64,000 nucleotides of DNA from Cellulomonas gilvus ATCC 13127 (lineage in GTDB: Bacteria > Actinomycetota > Actinomycetes > Actinomycetales > Cellulomonadaceae): NCBI RefSeq assembly GCF_000218545.1, contig NC_015671.1, forward strand, positions 1,550,001-1,614,000, given 5' to 3'. Positions 16,335 through 24,615 of the stretch are shown piece by piece. The translations under genes and the position numbers were made by a program. Positions within the stretch are counted from its first letter, which is position 1. The number at the start of each line of letters is the position of its first letter. A model generated the notes under the pieces. It was not told where the DNA came from. It searched no databases and saw nothing but the letters and a program-made list of their open reading frames with translations.

Positions 16335-17555
16335 ATGTCGGTCCGTCGCGTCGCCCTCCTCACCGCGGGTGGCTTCGCCCCGTGCCTCTCGTCCGCCGTC
16401 GGTGGCCTCATCGAGCGCTACACCGAGATCGCGCCGGACGTCGAGATCATCGCCTACGAGCACGGGTACTACGGGCTGCTGCGGGGCGACAAGATCGTCA
16501 TCGACGCCGAGACGCGCCAGAGGGCCGGCGTCCTGCACCGGTTCGGCGGCTCGCCGATCGGCAACTCGCGCGTCAAGCTCACCAACGCCAAGGACTGCGT
16601 CAAGCGCGGCCTGGTCGCCGAGGGCCAGGACCCGCTCCAGGTGGCGGCCGAGCAGCTCAAGGCCGACGGCGTCGACGTGCTGCACACGATCGGCGGCGAC
16701 GACACGAACACGACGGCCGCGGACCTGGCCGCCTACCTCGCGGACAACGGGTACGGCCTGACCGTGGTCGGCCTGCCCAAGACGATCGACAACGACGTGG
16801 TCCCGATCCGGCAGTCGCTCGGTGCGTGGACGGCGGCCGAGGAGGCCGCGGGCTTCGCTGCGAACGTCATCGGCGAGCACCGCTCCGGTCCGCGCATGCT
16901 GATCGTGCACGAGGTCATGGGCCGGCACTGCGGATGGCTCACGGCCGCGGCGGCCGCCGAGTACCGCAAGTGGCTCGACCAGCAGGAGTGGGTCCCCGGC
17001 ATCGGCCTGTCGCGCGAGCGCTGGGACGTGCACGCGGTGTTCGTGCCCGAGCTCGCGATCGACATCGACGCTGAGGCCGAGCGGCTCAAGGGCATCATGG
17101 ACAGCCAGGGCAACGTCAACATCTTCCTGTCGGAGGGTGCGGGCATGCACGAGATCGTCGACCAGCTGACGGCGGCAGGCACGCCCCCCGAGCGCGACCC
17201 GTTCGGCCACGTGAAGCTCGACACGATCAACCCGGGCCAGTGGTTCGCCAAGCAGTTCGCGGACAAGCTCGGCGCCGAGAAGACGATGGTCCAGAAGTCG
17301 GGCTACTACTCGCGTGCCGCGGCCGCCAACGCCGAGGACCTGCGCCTGATCAAGTCCATGACGGACCTCGCGGTGGAGTGCGCGCTGCGCGGCGAGTCCG
17401 GCGTGATCGGGCACGACGAGGAGCGCGGCGACGTGCTGCGTGCGATCGAGTTCCCGCGCATCGCCGGTGGCAAGGCGTTCGACGTGACGCAGCCGTGGTT
17501 CGGTGCGCTGCTCGCGGACATCGGCCAGTCGCTGGTCCCCGCGAGTCACTCGTGA
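16335..17555 (+). CDS. pfp: 6-phosphofructokinase, pyrophosphate-dependent type
   Basis: A 406-residue phosphofructokinase converting fructose 6-phosphate to fructose 1,6-bisphosphate. The phosphoryl-donor loop reads GGDDTN. Asp in place of Gly after GGD is the recognised marker of pyrophosphate use; ATP enzymes carry GGDGS. The catalytic PKTIDND and substrate motif MGRHCGWLT are present. GGAAGG sits 8 bases before the ATG at 16335. The stop overlaps the DAHP synthase start (GTGA). A reversible PPi enzyme also works in gluconeogenesis. A TAGGGT box near 16279 may be the promoter. Confidence 0.93.
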   Translation: MSVRRVALLTAGGFAPCLSSAVGGLIERYTEIAPDVEIIAYEHGYYGLLRGDKIVIDAETRQRAGVLHRFGGSPIGNSRVKLTNAKDCVKRGLVAEGQDPLQVAAEQLKADGVDVLHTIGGDDTNTTAADLAAYLADNGYGLTVVGLPKTIDNDVVPIRQSLGAWTAAEEAAGFAANVIGEHRSGPRMLIVHEVMGRHCGWLTAAAAAEYRKWLDQQEWVPGIGLSRERWDVHAVFVPELAIDIDAEAERLKGIMDSQGNVNIFLSEGAGMHEIVDQLTAAGTPPERDPFGHVKLDTINPGQWFAKQFADKLGAEKTMVQKSGYYSRAAAANAEDLRLIKSMTDLAVECALRGESGVIGHDEERGDVLRAIEFPRIAGGKAFDVTQPWFGALLADIGQSLVPASHS

Positions 17556-18904
17556 GCGTGGAGCCGGACCCGCAGGTGGTCGCCGGGCTCGACGCCTGGC
17601 GATCCCTGCCCGCGGGTCAGCAGCCGGCGTGGCCGGACGCCGACGCGCTCGCGCGGGTGACGGACCGGCTCGCCGCGCTGCCCCCGCTCGTGTTCGCGGG
17701 CGAGGCGGACGCGCTGCGGGCGCAGCTCGCGGCGGCAGGTCGGGGTGAGGCGTTCCTGCTCCAGGGCGGCGACTGCGCCGAGACGTTCGCCGAGGCGACC
17801 GCGGACAACATCCGGAACAAGATCAAGACGATCCTGCAGATGGCCGTCGTGCTGACGTACGGCGCGAGCCTGCCGGTCGTGAAGATGGGCCGGATGGCGG
17901 GGCAGTACGCCAAGCCGCGTTCCTCGGACAGCGAGACGCGGGACGGGGTCACGCTCCCGGCGTTCCGGGGCGACATCATCAACGGCTTCGACTTCACACC
18001 CGAGGCGCGGACGCCCGACCCGCAGCGGCTCCTCGAGGCCTACCACACGTCCGCGTCGACGCTGAACCTCATCCGGGCGTTCACCACGGGCGGCTTCGCG
18101 TCGCTGCTGCGCGTGCACGAGTGGAACAAGGGCTTCACGACGAACCCCGCGTACGCGCGGTACGAGGAGATCGCGGCCGAGATCGACCGCGCGATCCGGT
18201 TCATGGCCGCGTGCGGCGCCGACTTCGACGCGCTGCGCACGGTGGACTTCTACTCCTCGCACGAGGGGCTGCTGCTCGACTACGAGCGCCCGCTCACGCG
18301 CATCGACAGCCGTACGGGTCTGCCGTACGACTGCTCGGCGCACTTCGTGTGGATCGGGGAGCGCACGCGTGAGCTCGGTGGCGCGCACATCGACTACTTC
18401 TCGCGCGTGCAGAACCCCCTGGGCGTCAAGCTCGGCCCGACCTCCACGGGCGACGACGCGATCGCGCTGATCGACGCGCTCAACCCGACGGGGGAGCCGG
18501 GGCGCCTCACGTTCGTGACGCGGATGGGCGCGGGCAAGATCCGTGACCGGCTCCCGGCTCTCGTCGAGAAGGTCGCGGCTGACGGCCGTCCGGTGACGTG
18601 GGTGTGCGACCCGATGCACGGGAACGGCATCACGTCGGCGACGGGCTACAAGACGCGCCGCTTCTCCGACGTGATGGACGAGGTCGCGGGCTTCTTCGAG
18701 GTGCACCGCGCGCTGGGCACCGTCCCCGGCGGGCTGCACATCGAGCTCACGGGCGACGACGTGACCGAGGTCCTCGGCGGCGCCGAGGAGATCGACGACG
18801 AGCGGCTCGCGGAGCGCTACGAGACGCTCGTGGACCCGCGCCTGAACCACCAGCAGTCGCTCGAGCTCGCGTTCCAGGTGGTGGAGCTGCTGCGCGCAGC
18901 CTGA
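17552..18904 (+). CDS. 3-deoxy-7-phosphoheptulonate (DAHP) synthase, class II
   Basis: A 450-residue first enzyme of the shikimate pathway, joining phosphoenolpyruvate and erythrose 4-phosphate. Class II hallmarks are LLQGGDCAETF, KMGRMAGQYAKPRS, GDIINGF, the metal-site VWIGERTR region, GVKLGPT and WVCDPMHGNG. Length fits the plant/Mycobacterium AroG type. The GTG at 17552 overlaps the phosphofructokinase stop; a second GTG two codons later is possible. This coupling joins glycolytic flux and aromatic synthesis, both of which draw on phosphoenolpyruvate. A 16-bp perfect hairpin follows. Confidence 0.95.
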   Translation: MSVEPDPQVVAGLDAWRSLPAGQQPAWPDADALARVTDRLAALPPLVFAGEADALRAQLAAAGRGEAFLLQGGDCAETFAEATADNIRNKIKTILQMAVVLTYGASLPVVKMGRMAGQYAKPRSSDSETRDGVTLPAFRGDIINGFDFTPEARTPDPQRLLEAYHTSASTLNLIRAFTTGGFASLLRVHEWNKGFTTNPAYARYEEIAAEIDRAIRFMAACGADFDALRTVDFYSSHEGLLLDYERPLTRIDSRTGLPYDCSAHFVWIGERTRELGGAHIDYFSRVQNPLGVKLGPTSTGDDAIALIDALNPTGEPGRLTFVTRMGAGKIRDRLPALVEKVAADGRPVTWVCDPMHGNGITSATGYKTRRFSDVMDEVAGFFEVHRALGTVPGGLHIELTGDDVTEVLGGAEEIDDERLAERYETLVDPRLNHQQSLELAFQVVELLRAA

Positions 18905-18916
18905 CCAGCCCGCGCT

Positions 18917-18966
18917 GACGACGAGGCCCGCCCGACCGGACGACCGGTCAGGCGGGCCTCGTCGTC
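18917..18966. terminator. Bidirectional hairpin between DAHP synthase and the PASTA kinase
   Basis: A perfect 16-base inverted repeat (18917-18932 and 18951-18966; core GACGAGGCCCGCC) lies between two convergent genes. Confidence 0.8.
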
Positions 18967-18976
18967 GGACACGGGG

Positions 18977-21010
18977 TCACACGACCGTGAGCGTCACCAC
19001 GGTGCCCTTGGGGACCGACTCGCCGGCCCGGACGCTCTGGTCCCGGACCGTGCCGAAGACGCCGCCCAGGAAGTCCTCGCGCGCAGCCACCAGGCCACGC
19101 TTCTCGAGCTCCTTCGCCGCCTTCTCGAACTGCATGCCGAACAGGTCCGGCACCTCGACCAGCTCGGGGCCCTTGGAGACCACGAGCGTCACCGTGTCAC
19201 CCCGGTGCCCGTCGGACTTCGCGCGCGGGTCCTGGCTGATGACGAGCCCCTGGTCGACGTCGTCGCTGAACGCCTCGGTCGTCTTGACCTTGAGACCGTC
19301 GGCCTTGAGCTGCTTGGTGGCGTCCTGCGCGCTCTTGCCGACCACGTTGCGCACCGTGAGCGGCTCGGGTCCCTTCGAGACGGTCAGCGTGACCACCGTG
19401 TGCCGCGTGGTCCGCGTGCCCGCGTCCGCGTCGCTGCCGTCGGGCAGGGTCGCGGCCACGACCACGCCCAGGCCGGCCTTGTCGTCATACACCGCGGGCG
19501 CGTAGTCGACCTCGAGGCCGGCGTCCTCGAGTGCCTTCTCGGCGTCCGCCTGCAGCGTGCCGACGACGCCGTCCGGGACGTCGACGTAGTCCGGCCCCTT
19601 CGACACGACGACCTCGACGGTGCCGTCCTTGCGGACGCGGTCGCCCGATGCGGGGTCGCTGGCGACCACGAGACCCTTCGCCACGGTGTCGGAGAACTCC
19701 GAGCTCACGTCGGGGTGCAGCCCGAGCGCCTCGAGCGCACCCGTCGCCGCGTCGGTGCTCTTGCCCGCGATCGGCGGCACGGTCGTGTAGGCGCCCGGAC
19801 CCGCGGCGACGTACCACCAGCCCGCGCCACCGAGCAGGAGTGCGACGAGCAGCACGAGGCCGATCGCCAGCGCGCGGCGTCGGCGGCGTGGGGGCGGCGT
19901 GACGGCGGCCGGCTGCGGCGCCGCGGCGACGACGGACGGCAGGCCTGCGCCCAGGCCGATGGGCAGCGCGACGGTCGAGCCGTGGTGCGTGGACGCGTCG
20001 ATCAGCATCGTCGCGCCGGGATCGGTCGCGTCGTCCAGCGCCGCGGCCACGGGGCCGGGCGGGTCGTCGTCCGGCAGAGGCGTCTCGTCCGGGTCGGTCG
20101 CGGCCGGGAGCACGATCGTCGCGGGGACGTCGGCGCGGCGCTCGAGCGTCTGCGGGTCCAGCTCGGAGCGCACCCGACGCAGCAGCGTGACCGCCGCGCC
20201 CGCGTCGACGGGGCGGTCGTCGGGCTCGCGCGCGGCCAGCGCGCGGACCAGGTCGTCGAGCTCGACCGGCAGCCAGCTCACGACGTCGGAGGGCGCGGGG
20301 ATGTCCGAGTTGACGTGCTGGAACGCCACCTGGATCGGCGTCTCGCCGGTGTACGGCTGCCGGCCCGTGAGCATCTCGAACAGCAGGATGCCGCACGCGT
20401 ACACGTCGGTGCGCGCGTCGCTCGAGCCGCGCACCACGAGCTCGGGCGCCAGGTAGGCGACCGTGCCCAGCACGGTCCCGGTCGTCGTCGCGGTCACCTC
20501 GGTCACGGCGCGGGCGAGCCCGAAGTCGGCGAGCTTGACGCGGTCCTCGCTGGACAGCAGCACGTTCTCGGGCTTGATGTCGCGGTGCACCAGCCCCGCG
20601 CGGTGCGCCGCCCCGAGTGCGTCCAGCACGGCCTCGGTGATGCGCAGCGCGTCGGCGACCGTCAGCGCGCCCTGCTCGCCGAGCCGACGGCGCAGGTTCG
20701 ACCCGTCGACGTACTCCATCGTCAGGTAGGACGTCTCGCCGTCGACGCCCTGGTCGAACACGCCGACCAGGCCGGGGTGCGTCAGCCGGGCGGCCGCGCG
20801 CGCCTCGCGCCGGAACCGCGCGACGAAGTCGGCGCCGGACGTCCCCTCGGCCAGGTGCGGGTGCATGACCTTGAGCGCGACGTCGCGGTCCAGGCGGCGG
20901 TCGACGGCCAGGTAGACGGTCGCCATGCCACCGCGGGCGATGCGGGAGACGACCTCGTACCGCCCGTCGACCAGGCGGCCCACGAGCGGATCTGTGACGG
21001 CGGTTCCCAC
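18977..21010 (-). CDS. Membrane Ser/Thr protein kinase with four PASTA domains
   Basis: A 677-residue transmembrane kinase. Residues about 15-280 form the kinase domain: GGMATVYLA loop, VALKV lysine, HRDIKPENVLL catalytic loop, DFGLAR and the APE motif. A linker with many Thr/Asp residues leads to one membrane helix (about 380-402). Four PASTA repeats fill the extracellular part (starting about residues 408, 475, 548 and 615). PASTA domains sense peptidoglycan fragments or lipid II. The position beside DAHP synthase, an Rv2175c-like gene and a polyprenyl synthase matches mycobacterial pknL, but PknL lacks PASTA domains. A TAGACT -10 lies 6 bases before the GTG start. Confidence 0.93.
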   Translation of the reverse strand: MGTAVTDPLVGRLVDGRYEVVSRIARGGMATVYLAVDRRLDRDVALKVMHPHLAEGTSGADFVARFRREARAAARLTHPGLVGVFDQGVDGETSYLTMEYVDGSNLRRRLGEQGALTVADALRITEAVLDALGAAHRAGLVHRDIKPENVLLSSEDRVKLADFGLARAVTEVTATTTGTVLGTVAYLAPELVVRGSSDARTDVYACGILLFEMLTGRQPYTGETPIQVAFQHVNSDIPAPSDVVSWLPVELDDLVRALAAREPDDRPVDAGAAVTLLRRVRSELDPQTLERRADVPATIVLPAATDPDETPLPDDDPPGPVAAALDDATDPGATMLIDASTHHGSTVALPIGLGAGLPSVVAAAPQPAAVTPPPRRRRRALAIGLVLLVALLLGGAGWWYVAAGPGAYTTVPPIAGKSTDAATGALEALGLHPDVSSEFSDTVAKGLVVASDPASGDRVRKDGTVEVVVSKGPDYVDVPDGVVGTLQADAEKALEDAGLEVDYAPAVYDDKAGLGVVVAATLPDGSDADAGTRTTRHTVVTLTVSKGPEPLTVRNVVGKSAQDATKQLKADGLKVKTTEAFSDDVDQGLVISQDPRAKSDGHRGDTVTLVVSKGPELVEVPDLFGMQFEKAAKELEKRGLVAAREDFLGGVFGTVRDQSVRAGESVPKGTVVTLTVV

Positions 21011-21016
21011 GCGGCG

Positions 21017-21022
21017 AGTCTA
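21017..21022 (-). promoter_or_regulatory. -10 element TAGACT for the PASTA kinase gene
   Basis: On the minus strand TAGACT ends 6 bases before the GTG at 21010, giving a leaderless-type start separate from the upstream LysM gene. Confidence 0.55.
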
Positions 21023-21066
21023 CGGTCGCGGTGCGGCCGGACGGTGGAGCCCGCGCGGACGCGCGG

Positions 21067-22233
21067 TCAGAACCGCCCCATCAGCGTCTGCACGTTGGCT
21101 GCGTAGCGGCGCGTGTCGGAGAACATGCCGTACTTCCGCACCGACGCCGCGCCCTGGTAGTAGCCGGCGATCGCGGACGGCAGGTCGGGCGACATCCGGA
21201 CCAGCGCCTTGAGGATGACGACGCCCGCCGTGACGTTGTCGTCGGGGTCGAGCAGGTTGAGCTCACGTCCGACGAGGTCGGAGGCCCAGTCGCCCGAGGA
21301 CGGGATCACCTGCATGGTGCCGATCGCGTTCGCGGGCGAGACCGCGGTGTGGTGGAACCCGGACTCCTGGAACGCGATGGCCTGCGCGAGCCGCGGGTCC
21401 AGGCCGTAGGCCCGCGCGGTGGCGGCGACCTTGGCCTGCATCGTGGCGGGGGACGGGACACCGGCGGCCAGCAGCGCGCGCTTGTTGGCGTTCGCGGCGT
21501 CCACCACGTCGCGCGCGTACGTCCGGCCCTCGAACGTGTCGCCCACGAGCTGCTCGGTCGCGCCGCGGTCGCGCGTGCTGCCACCGTCGTGCGTGGCGCC
21601 GCCACCCGGGAGCGTGAGCCGCTGGCCGGCGCGGATCATCGCGTCCGCGCCCAGGTGGTTCGCCGACACGATCGCGGAGACCGTGGTGCCGTGCCGACGC
21701 GCGATCGCGGAGACGGTGTCGCCGGCGCGCACGGTGTACGACGACGTGCGCGGCGTGCTCGGCGTGTGCGTCGTCCCGCCCGCGGACGGGATCCGCAGGC
21801 GCTGCCCGACGACGATCATCGCGTCGGAGCCCAGCCCGTTGGCGGACACGATCGCGGCCACGGACGAGCCGGTCCGCGCGGCGATCGCGCTCACGGTGTC
21901 GCCGGGGCGCACGGTCCAGGACGCGCTCGCGCTCGGCGTGCGGGTGCGCGTCGAGCCGTCCCCGGACGCGCTGGGGATGGCCAGCACCTGGCCCACGCGG
22001 ATGCGGGAGACGTCGGTCAGGGCGTTCGCCGAGGCGATCGAGCTCACGCTCGCGCCCGTCCGCGCGGCGATGTGGCTCACGGTGTCGCCCTCGCGCACGG
22101 TGTAGCTGGAGTCGGCGTGCGCGGCGCCCGAGGTGGAGACCGAGATCGCGACGAGCGCCAGGGTCGCGCCCGTGCCGGTCGCCGCACGGCGCAGGTGGTC
22201 GTTGCGGCGCGGCGCGCTCGTCGTCGGTGCCAT
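21067..22233 (-). CDS. Secreted LysM-repeat lytic transglycosylase
   Basis: A 388-residue exported cell-wall enzyme. A signal peptide with Arg residues and a hydrophobic core ends near GAAHA-DS. Three LysM domains follow (SYTVREGDTVSHIAARTG near residue 44, and two similar copies), separated by Ser/Thr/Pro linkers. A C-terminal transglycosylase SLT domain contains the catalytic-site motif AFQESGFHH, then AIGTMQVIP and AGYYQGA. LysM repeats bind peptidoglycan and SLT cleaves glycan strands. A GGGGGAAA ribosome binding site precedes the ATG. The upstream region carries five tandem 9-bp repeats (22262-22306), suggesting control by a cell-wall regulator such as MtrA. Confidence 0.92.
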   Translation of the reverse strand: MAPTTSAPRRNDHLRRAATGTGATLALVAISVSTSGAAHADSSYTVREGDTVSHIAARTGASVSSIASANALTDVSRIRVGQVLAIPSASGDGSTRTRTPSASASWTVRPGDTVSAIAARTGSSVAAIVSANGLGSDAMIVVGQRLRIPSAGGTTHTPSTPRTSSYTVRAGDTVSAIARRHGTTVSAIVSANHLGADAMIRAGQRLTLPGGGATHDGGSTRDRGATEQLVGDTFEGRTYARDVVDAANANKRALLAAGVPSPATMQAKVAATARAYGLDPRLAQAIAFQESGFHHTAVSPANAIGTMQVIPSSGDWASDLVGRELNLLDPDDNVTAGVVILKALVRMSPDLPSAIAGYYQGAASVRKYGMFSDTRRYAANVQTLMGRF

Positions 22234-22261
22234 GGTCGTTTCCCCCGGGCGTGTTGCGGAT

Positions 22262-22306
22262 GTGACCAGTGTGACCACTGGTACAGATGTGACAGGTGTG
22301 AAACTA
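22262..22306. promoter_or_regulatory. Five tandem 9-bp repeats, MtrA-like box array
   Basis: Five units lie head to tail with an exact 9-base period: GTGACCAGT, GTGACCACT, GGTACAGAT, GTGACAGGT, GTGAAACTA. Four begin GTGA and one is degenerate. The array lies 29-73 bases before the LysM gene start and 94 or more bases before the -10 of the divergent Rv2175c-like gene. The GTNAC-N4-GTNAC layout resembles the direct repeats reported for the actinobacterial response regulator MtrA. Confidence 0.65.
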
Positions 22307-22399
22307 GCCGACCGTGGGTCCGCTGGAAACCCCTTGCCCCGTTCGGACGCACCGTCGCGCCGCGCGCGGCGGCCGCGGCCGGACCCGCGGGGTGGTGCG

Positions 22400-22405
22400 T
22401 AGGCT
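22400..22405 (+). promoter_or_regulatory. -10 element TAGGCT for the Rv2175c-like gene
   Basis: TAGGCT followed by GGCCCG and then the GTG start at 22412. The identical 12-base arrangement precedes the lipoprotein gene at 24510 on the other strand. Confidence 0.6.
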
Positions 22406-22411
22406 GGCCCG

Positions 22412-22804
22412 GTGACCGACACCGCACCCGCTCTCGAGACCCTCGTCGACGCCTGGCTGACCGTCCCGGACGTCGCCGACCGCATCGGTCTGGACGTCGG
22501 CAAGGTGCGCCGCCTGATCCAGGAGCGCAAGCTCGTCGGCGTCCGCCGCGGTGAGCCGCGCGTGCTGAGCGTCCCGGAGCGCTTCCTGGTCGCCGGTCGC
22601 CAGGACGCGGCCGCCACGGGGGAGTGGGCCGTGCTGCCGTGGCTGCAGGGCACGCTGACCGTGCTCGCGGACGCGGGGTTCTCCGACGAGGAGGCCATCG
22701 TGTGGCTGTTCACGCCCGACGAGACGCTGCCCGGCTCGCCGATCGACGCGCTGCGCGGCGGGCACAAGACCGAGGTCCGGCGCCGCGCGCAGGCCGAGCT
22801 CTAG
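22412..22804 (+). CDS. Rv2175c-family DNA-binding protein (kinase substrate family)
   Basis: A 130-residue protein with an N-terminal winged helix-turn-helix (about residues 12-62; WLTVPDVADRIGLDVGKVRRLIQERKL) and a C-terminal helical domain containing EEAIVWLFTPDETLPGSPIDAL. In Mycobacterium tuberculosis the homologue Rv2175c binds DNA and is phosphorylated by the neighbouring kinase PknL, which abolishes binding. Here it lies close to a PASTA kinase, so the same relation is likely. The Thr-rich N-terminus (MTDTAP) offers a possible phosphorylation site. Convergent with the polyprenyl synthase gene. Confidence 0.92.
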   Translation: MTDTAPALETLVDAWLTVPDVADRIGLDVGKVRRLIQERKLVGVRRGEPRVLSVPERFLVAGRQDAAATGEWAVLPWLQGTLTVLADAGFSDEEAIVWLFTPDETLPGSPIDALRGGHKTEVRRRAQAEL

Positions 22805-22824
22805 GCGGTCGCCGCGCCCACGGG

Positions 22825-23958
22825 TCAGGCGCGTCGGTCGACCGCGGCGTGCGCGAGGGCCTCGAGCACCTCGCCCGCCGGCTGCGGCCAGGCCCGGTCG
22901 TGCAGCCGGGCGAACGCCGGGCCCGCGAGCTCGTCGATGAGCGCCTCGACCTCGTCGACCGCCCCGGTCTCCCGGATCGCCGTCGCGAGCTCGTGCACGG
23001 AGGCGTCCGACTGGTCGCGGACGCCCAGCCGGTCGCGCAGCAGGGCCGCGGTGCGCTCGTCGCCGCTGTCGAGCGCGCGTCGCATCGCGCGCGCCACCAG
23101 GACCGTGCGCTTGCCCTCGCGCAGGTCGTCGCCCGCGGGCTTGCCCGTGGTGCGCGGGTCGCCGTAGACGCCGAGCACGTCGTCGCGCAGCTGGAACGCC
23201 TCGCCCAGCGGAAGCCCGATCGCGCGCAGGTCCGCGACCTCGTCGTCGGCTGCGCCCGCGAGCGTCGCGCCCAGAACCAGCGGGTGCTCGACGCTGTACC
23301 GCGCGGACTTGGCGCGGATGACGTCGCGTGCGCGCCGCTCGTCGGCCTCGGGATCGCGTCCCCACGGCTGCACCTGCGCGAGGAGGTCCAGGTACTGGCC
23401 CACCGTGACCTCGGTCCGCATGTGGTCGAACACCGCGCGGGTGTGCGCCGTGCCCGCCGGGTCGAGCCCGTCCAGCGCGGCCGCGAACATCTCCTCGCTC
23501 GCGACGAGCGCGAGGTCGCCCAGCAGGATCGCGGAGGACGCGCCGTAGCCCTCGGCGCTGCCCTGCAGGCCGCGCGCGGCGTGGTGCTGCGCGAACGCGC
23601 GATGCGCGGCGGGCTGGCCCCGGCGCGTGTCGGAGTCGTCCATCACGTCGTCGTGGAACAGCGCCGCGGCCTGGAACAGCTCGAGCGCCGCACCCACCCG
23701 GAGCGCCGCACGCTCGTGCGCGGTGCCGGGCTGCCCGCCGTGCGCGCGGAATGCCCAGTAGCAGAACGCGGCACGCAGCCGCTTGCCGCCGCTCAGCATG
23801 CGCTCGACCGCGTGGACCAGGTCGAGCGCGTCGTCGCCGATCGCGGTGAGCGTGGTCCGCAGCCGGGTGACCTGGTCCGCGAGCTCGCGGTCCACACGGG
23901 CACGCACGTCGTCGAGCTCGACGAGCGCGGACGGGGCCATGGGCAGGGGGGTGCTCAC
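22825..23958 (-). CDS. Polyprenyl (geranylgeranyl-type) diphosphate synthase
   Basis: A 377-residue trans-isoprenyl diphosphate synthase. The first Asp-rich motif is DDVMDD and the second region reads LRDDVLGVYGD, with the KPAGDDLREGKRT segment between helices. It elongates isoprenoids from IPP and allylic diphosphates, for lipids or menaquinone side chains; the product length is set by residues before the first motif, which I cannot interpret safely. The Mycobacterium counterpart at this position is idsA2. The GTG start has TAGGCT 6 bases upstream, inside the end of the lipoprotein gene. Confidence 0.93.
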   Translation of the reverse strand: MSTPLPMAPSALVELDDVRARVDRELADQVTRLRTTLTAIGDDALDLVHAVERMLSGGKRLRAAFCYWAFRAHGGQPGTAHERAALRVGAALELFQAAALFHDDVMDDSDTRRGQPAAHRAFAQHHAARGLQGSAEGYGASSAILLGDLALVASEEMFAAALDGLDPAGTAHTRAVFDHMRTEVTVGQYLDLLAQVQPWGRDPEADERRARDVIRAKSARYSVEHPLVLGATLAGAADDEVADLRAIGLPLGEAFQLRDDVLGVYGDPRTTGKPAGDDLREGKRTVLVARAMRRALDSGDERTAALLRDRLGVRDQSDASVHELATAIRETGAVDEVEALIDELAGPAFARLHDRAWPQPAGEVLEALAHAAVDRRA

Positions 23959-23964
23959 CCCGCC

Positions 23965-23970
23965 AGCCTA
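23965..23970 (-). promoter_or_regulatory. -10 element TAGGCT for the polyprenyl synthase gene
   Basis: Minus-strand TAGGCT ends 6 bases before the GTG at 23958. It overlaps the stop region of the upstream lipoprotein gene, so the synthase can be transcribed alone as a leaderless message. Confidence 0.55.
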
Positions 23971-24510
23971 GGTGACCGCGACGCGCCCGCCGAGGGTCAG
24001 CGTGCGCACGCCGTCGCGGTCCAGGACCGCGACCGTGACCAGCTCACCGCTCTCGCGCGCGAACGCCGACTGGGCCGCCACCCCGTCGGGCAGGTCGGCC
24101 GCGGGCGTCTCGCTGAAGCCCGCCCCGTCCAGCGAGTCGCGCAGGTCCTGCATCAGGTCCTCGGCCGAGAGGGTCGTGCGCAGGTTGAGGCTGATCTCGA
24201 CCAGGTCGCCTCCGTCGACGGGCTGCGCGCTCGACACCAGCACGTCCGCGTCACCCGGCAGCGTGACCAGGTCGGACGGGAAGCCGTCGGCGAGGCCGCC
24301 GACCGTGGAGCGGGTCGTGTCGGGCAGTGCGAGGGGCGCCTCGGTCGCGACGGAGGCGCCCGCGGTGGACGCCGCGGTCGTCGGCGCGGTGGGCTCCGCG
24401 ATCCTCGCAGGTGCCGAGCTCGAGCACGCGGTCAGCAGCGCGACGAGCGCGGCGTACGCGGCGACGGCCGGGACCGGGCGCCGGTGCGGCGGTCTCGGGG
24501 AGCGGAGCAT
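23968..24510 (-). CDS. Putative lipoprotein, function unknown
   Basis: A 180-residue protein with a lipoprotein signal: basic start, hydrophobic core and lipobox LLTAC at about residues 25-29, followed by a Thr/Ala-rich linker. The mature part (about residues 75-180) alternates strands and helices and contains LVEISLNLRTTLSAEDLMQDLRDSL-type spacing in shorter pieces, with no enzyme motif. It is predicted to sit on the outer face of the membrane. Its stop is 10 bases before the polyprenyl synthase start on the same strand, so the two could be co-expressed. Confidence 0.78.
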   Translation of the reverse strand: MLRSPRPPHRRPVPAVAAYAALVALLTACSSSAPARIAEPTAPTTAASTAGASVATEAPLALPDTTRSTVGGLADGFPSDLVTLPGDADVLVSSAQPVDGGDLVEISLNLRTTLSAEDLMQDLRDSLDGAGFSETPAADLPDGVAAQSAFARESGELVTVAVLDRDGVRTLTLGGRVAVT

Positions 24511-24516
24511 CGGGCC

Positions 24517-24522
24517 AGCCTA
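24517..24522 (-). promoter_or_regulatory. -10 element TAGGCT for the lipoprotein gene
   Basis: Minus-strand TAGGCT-GGCCCG-ATG repeats exactly the arrangement before the Rv2175c-like gene (except ATG for GTG). Confidence 0.55.
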
Positions 24523-24615
24523 GCGAGCCGACCCCAGGCGCCGTGGCCGCCCGTGGGTCCACAGCGGCAGCCGGCCGGGCGCACGCGCGAGGCGCACGTG
24601 CGGTGGGGTGCGGGC

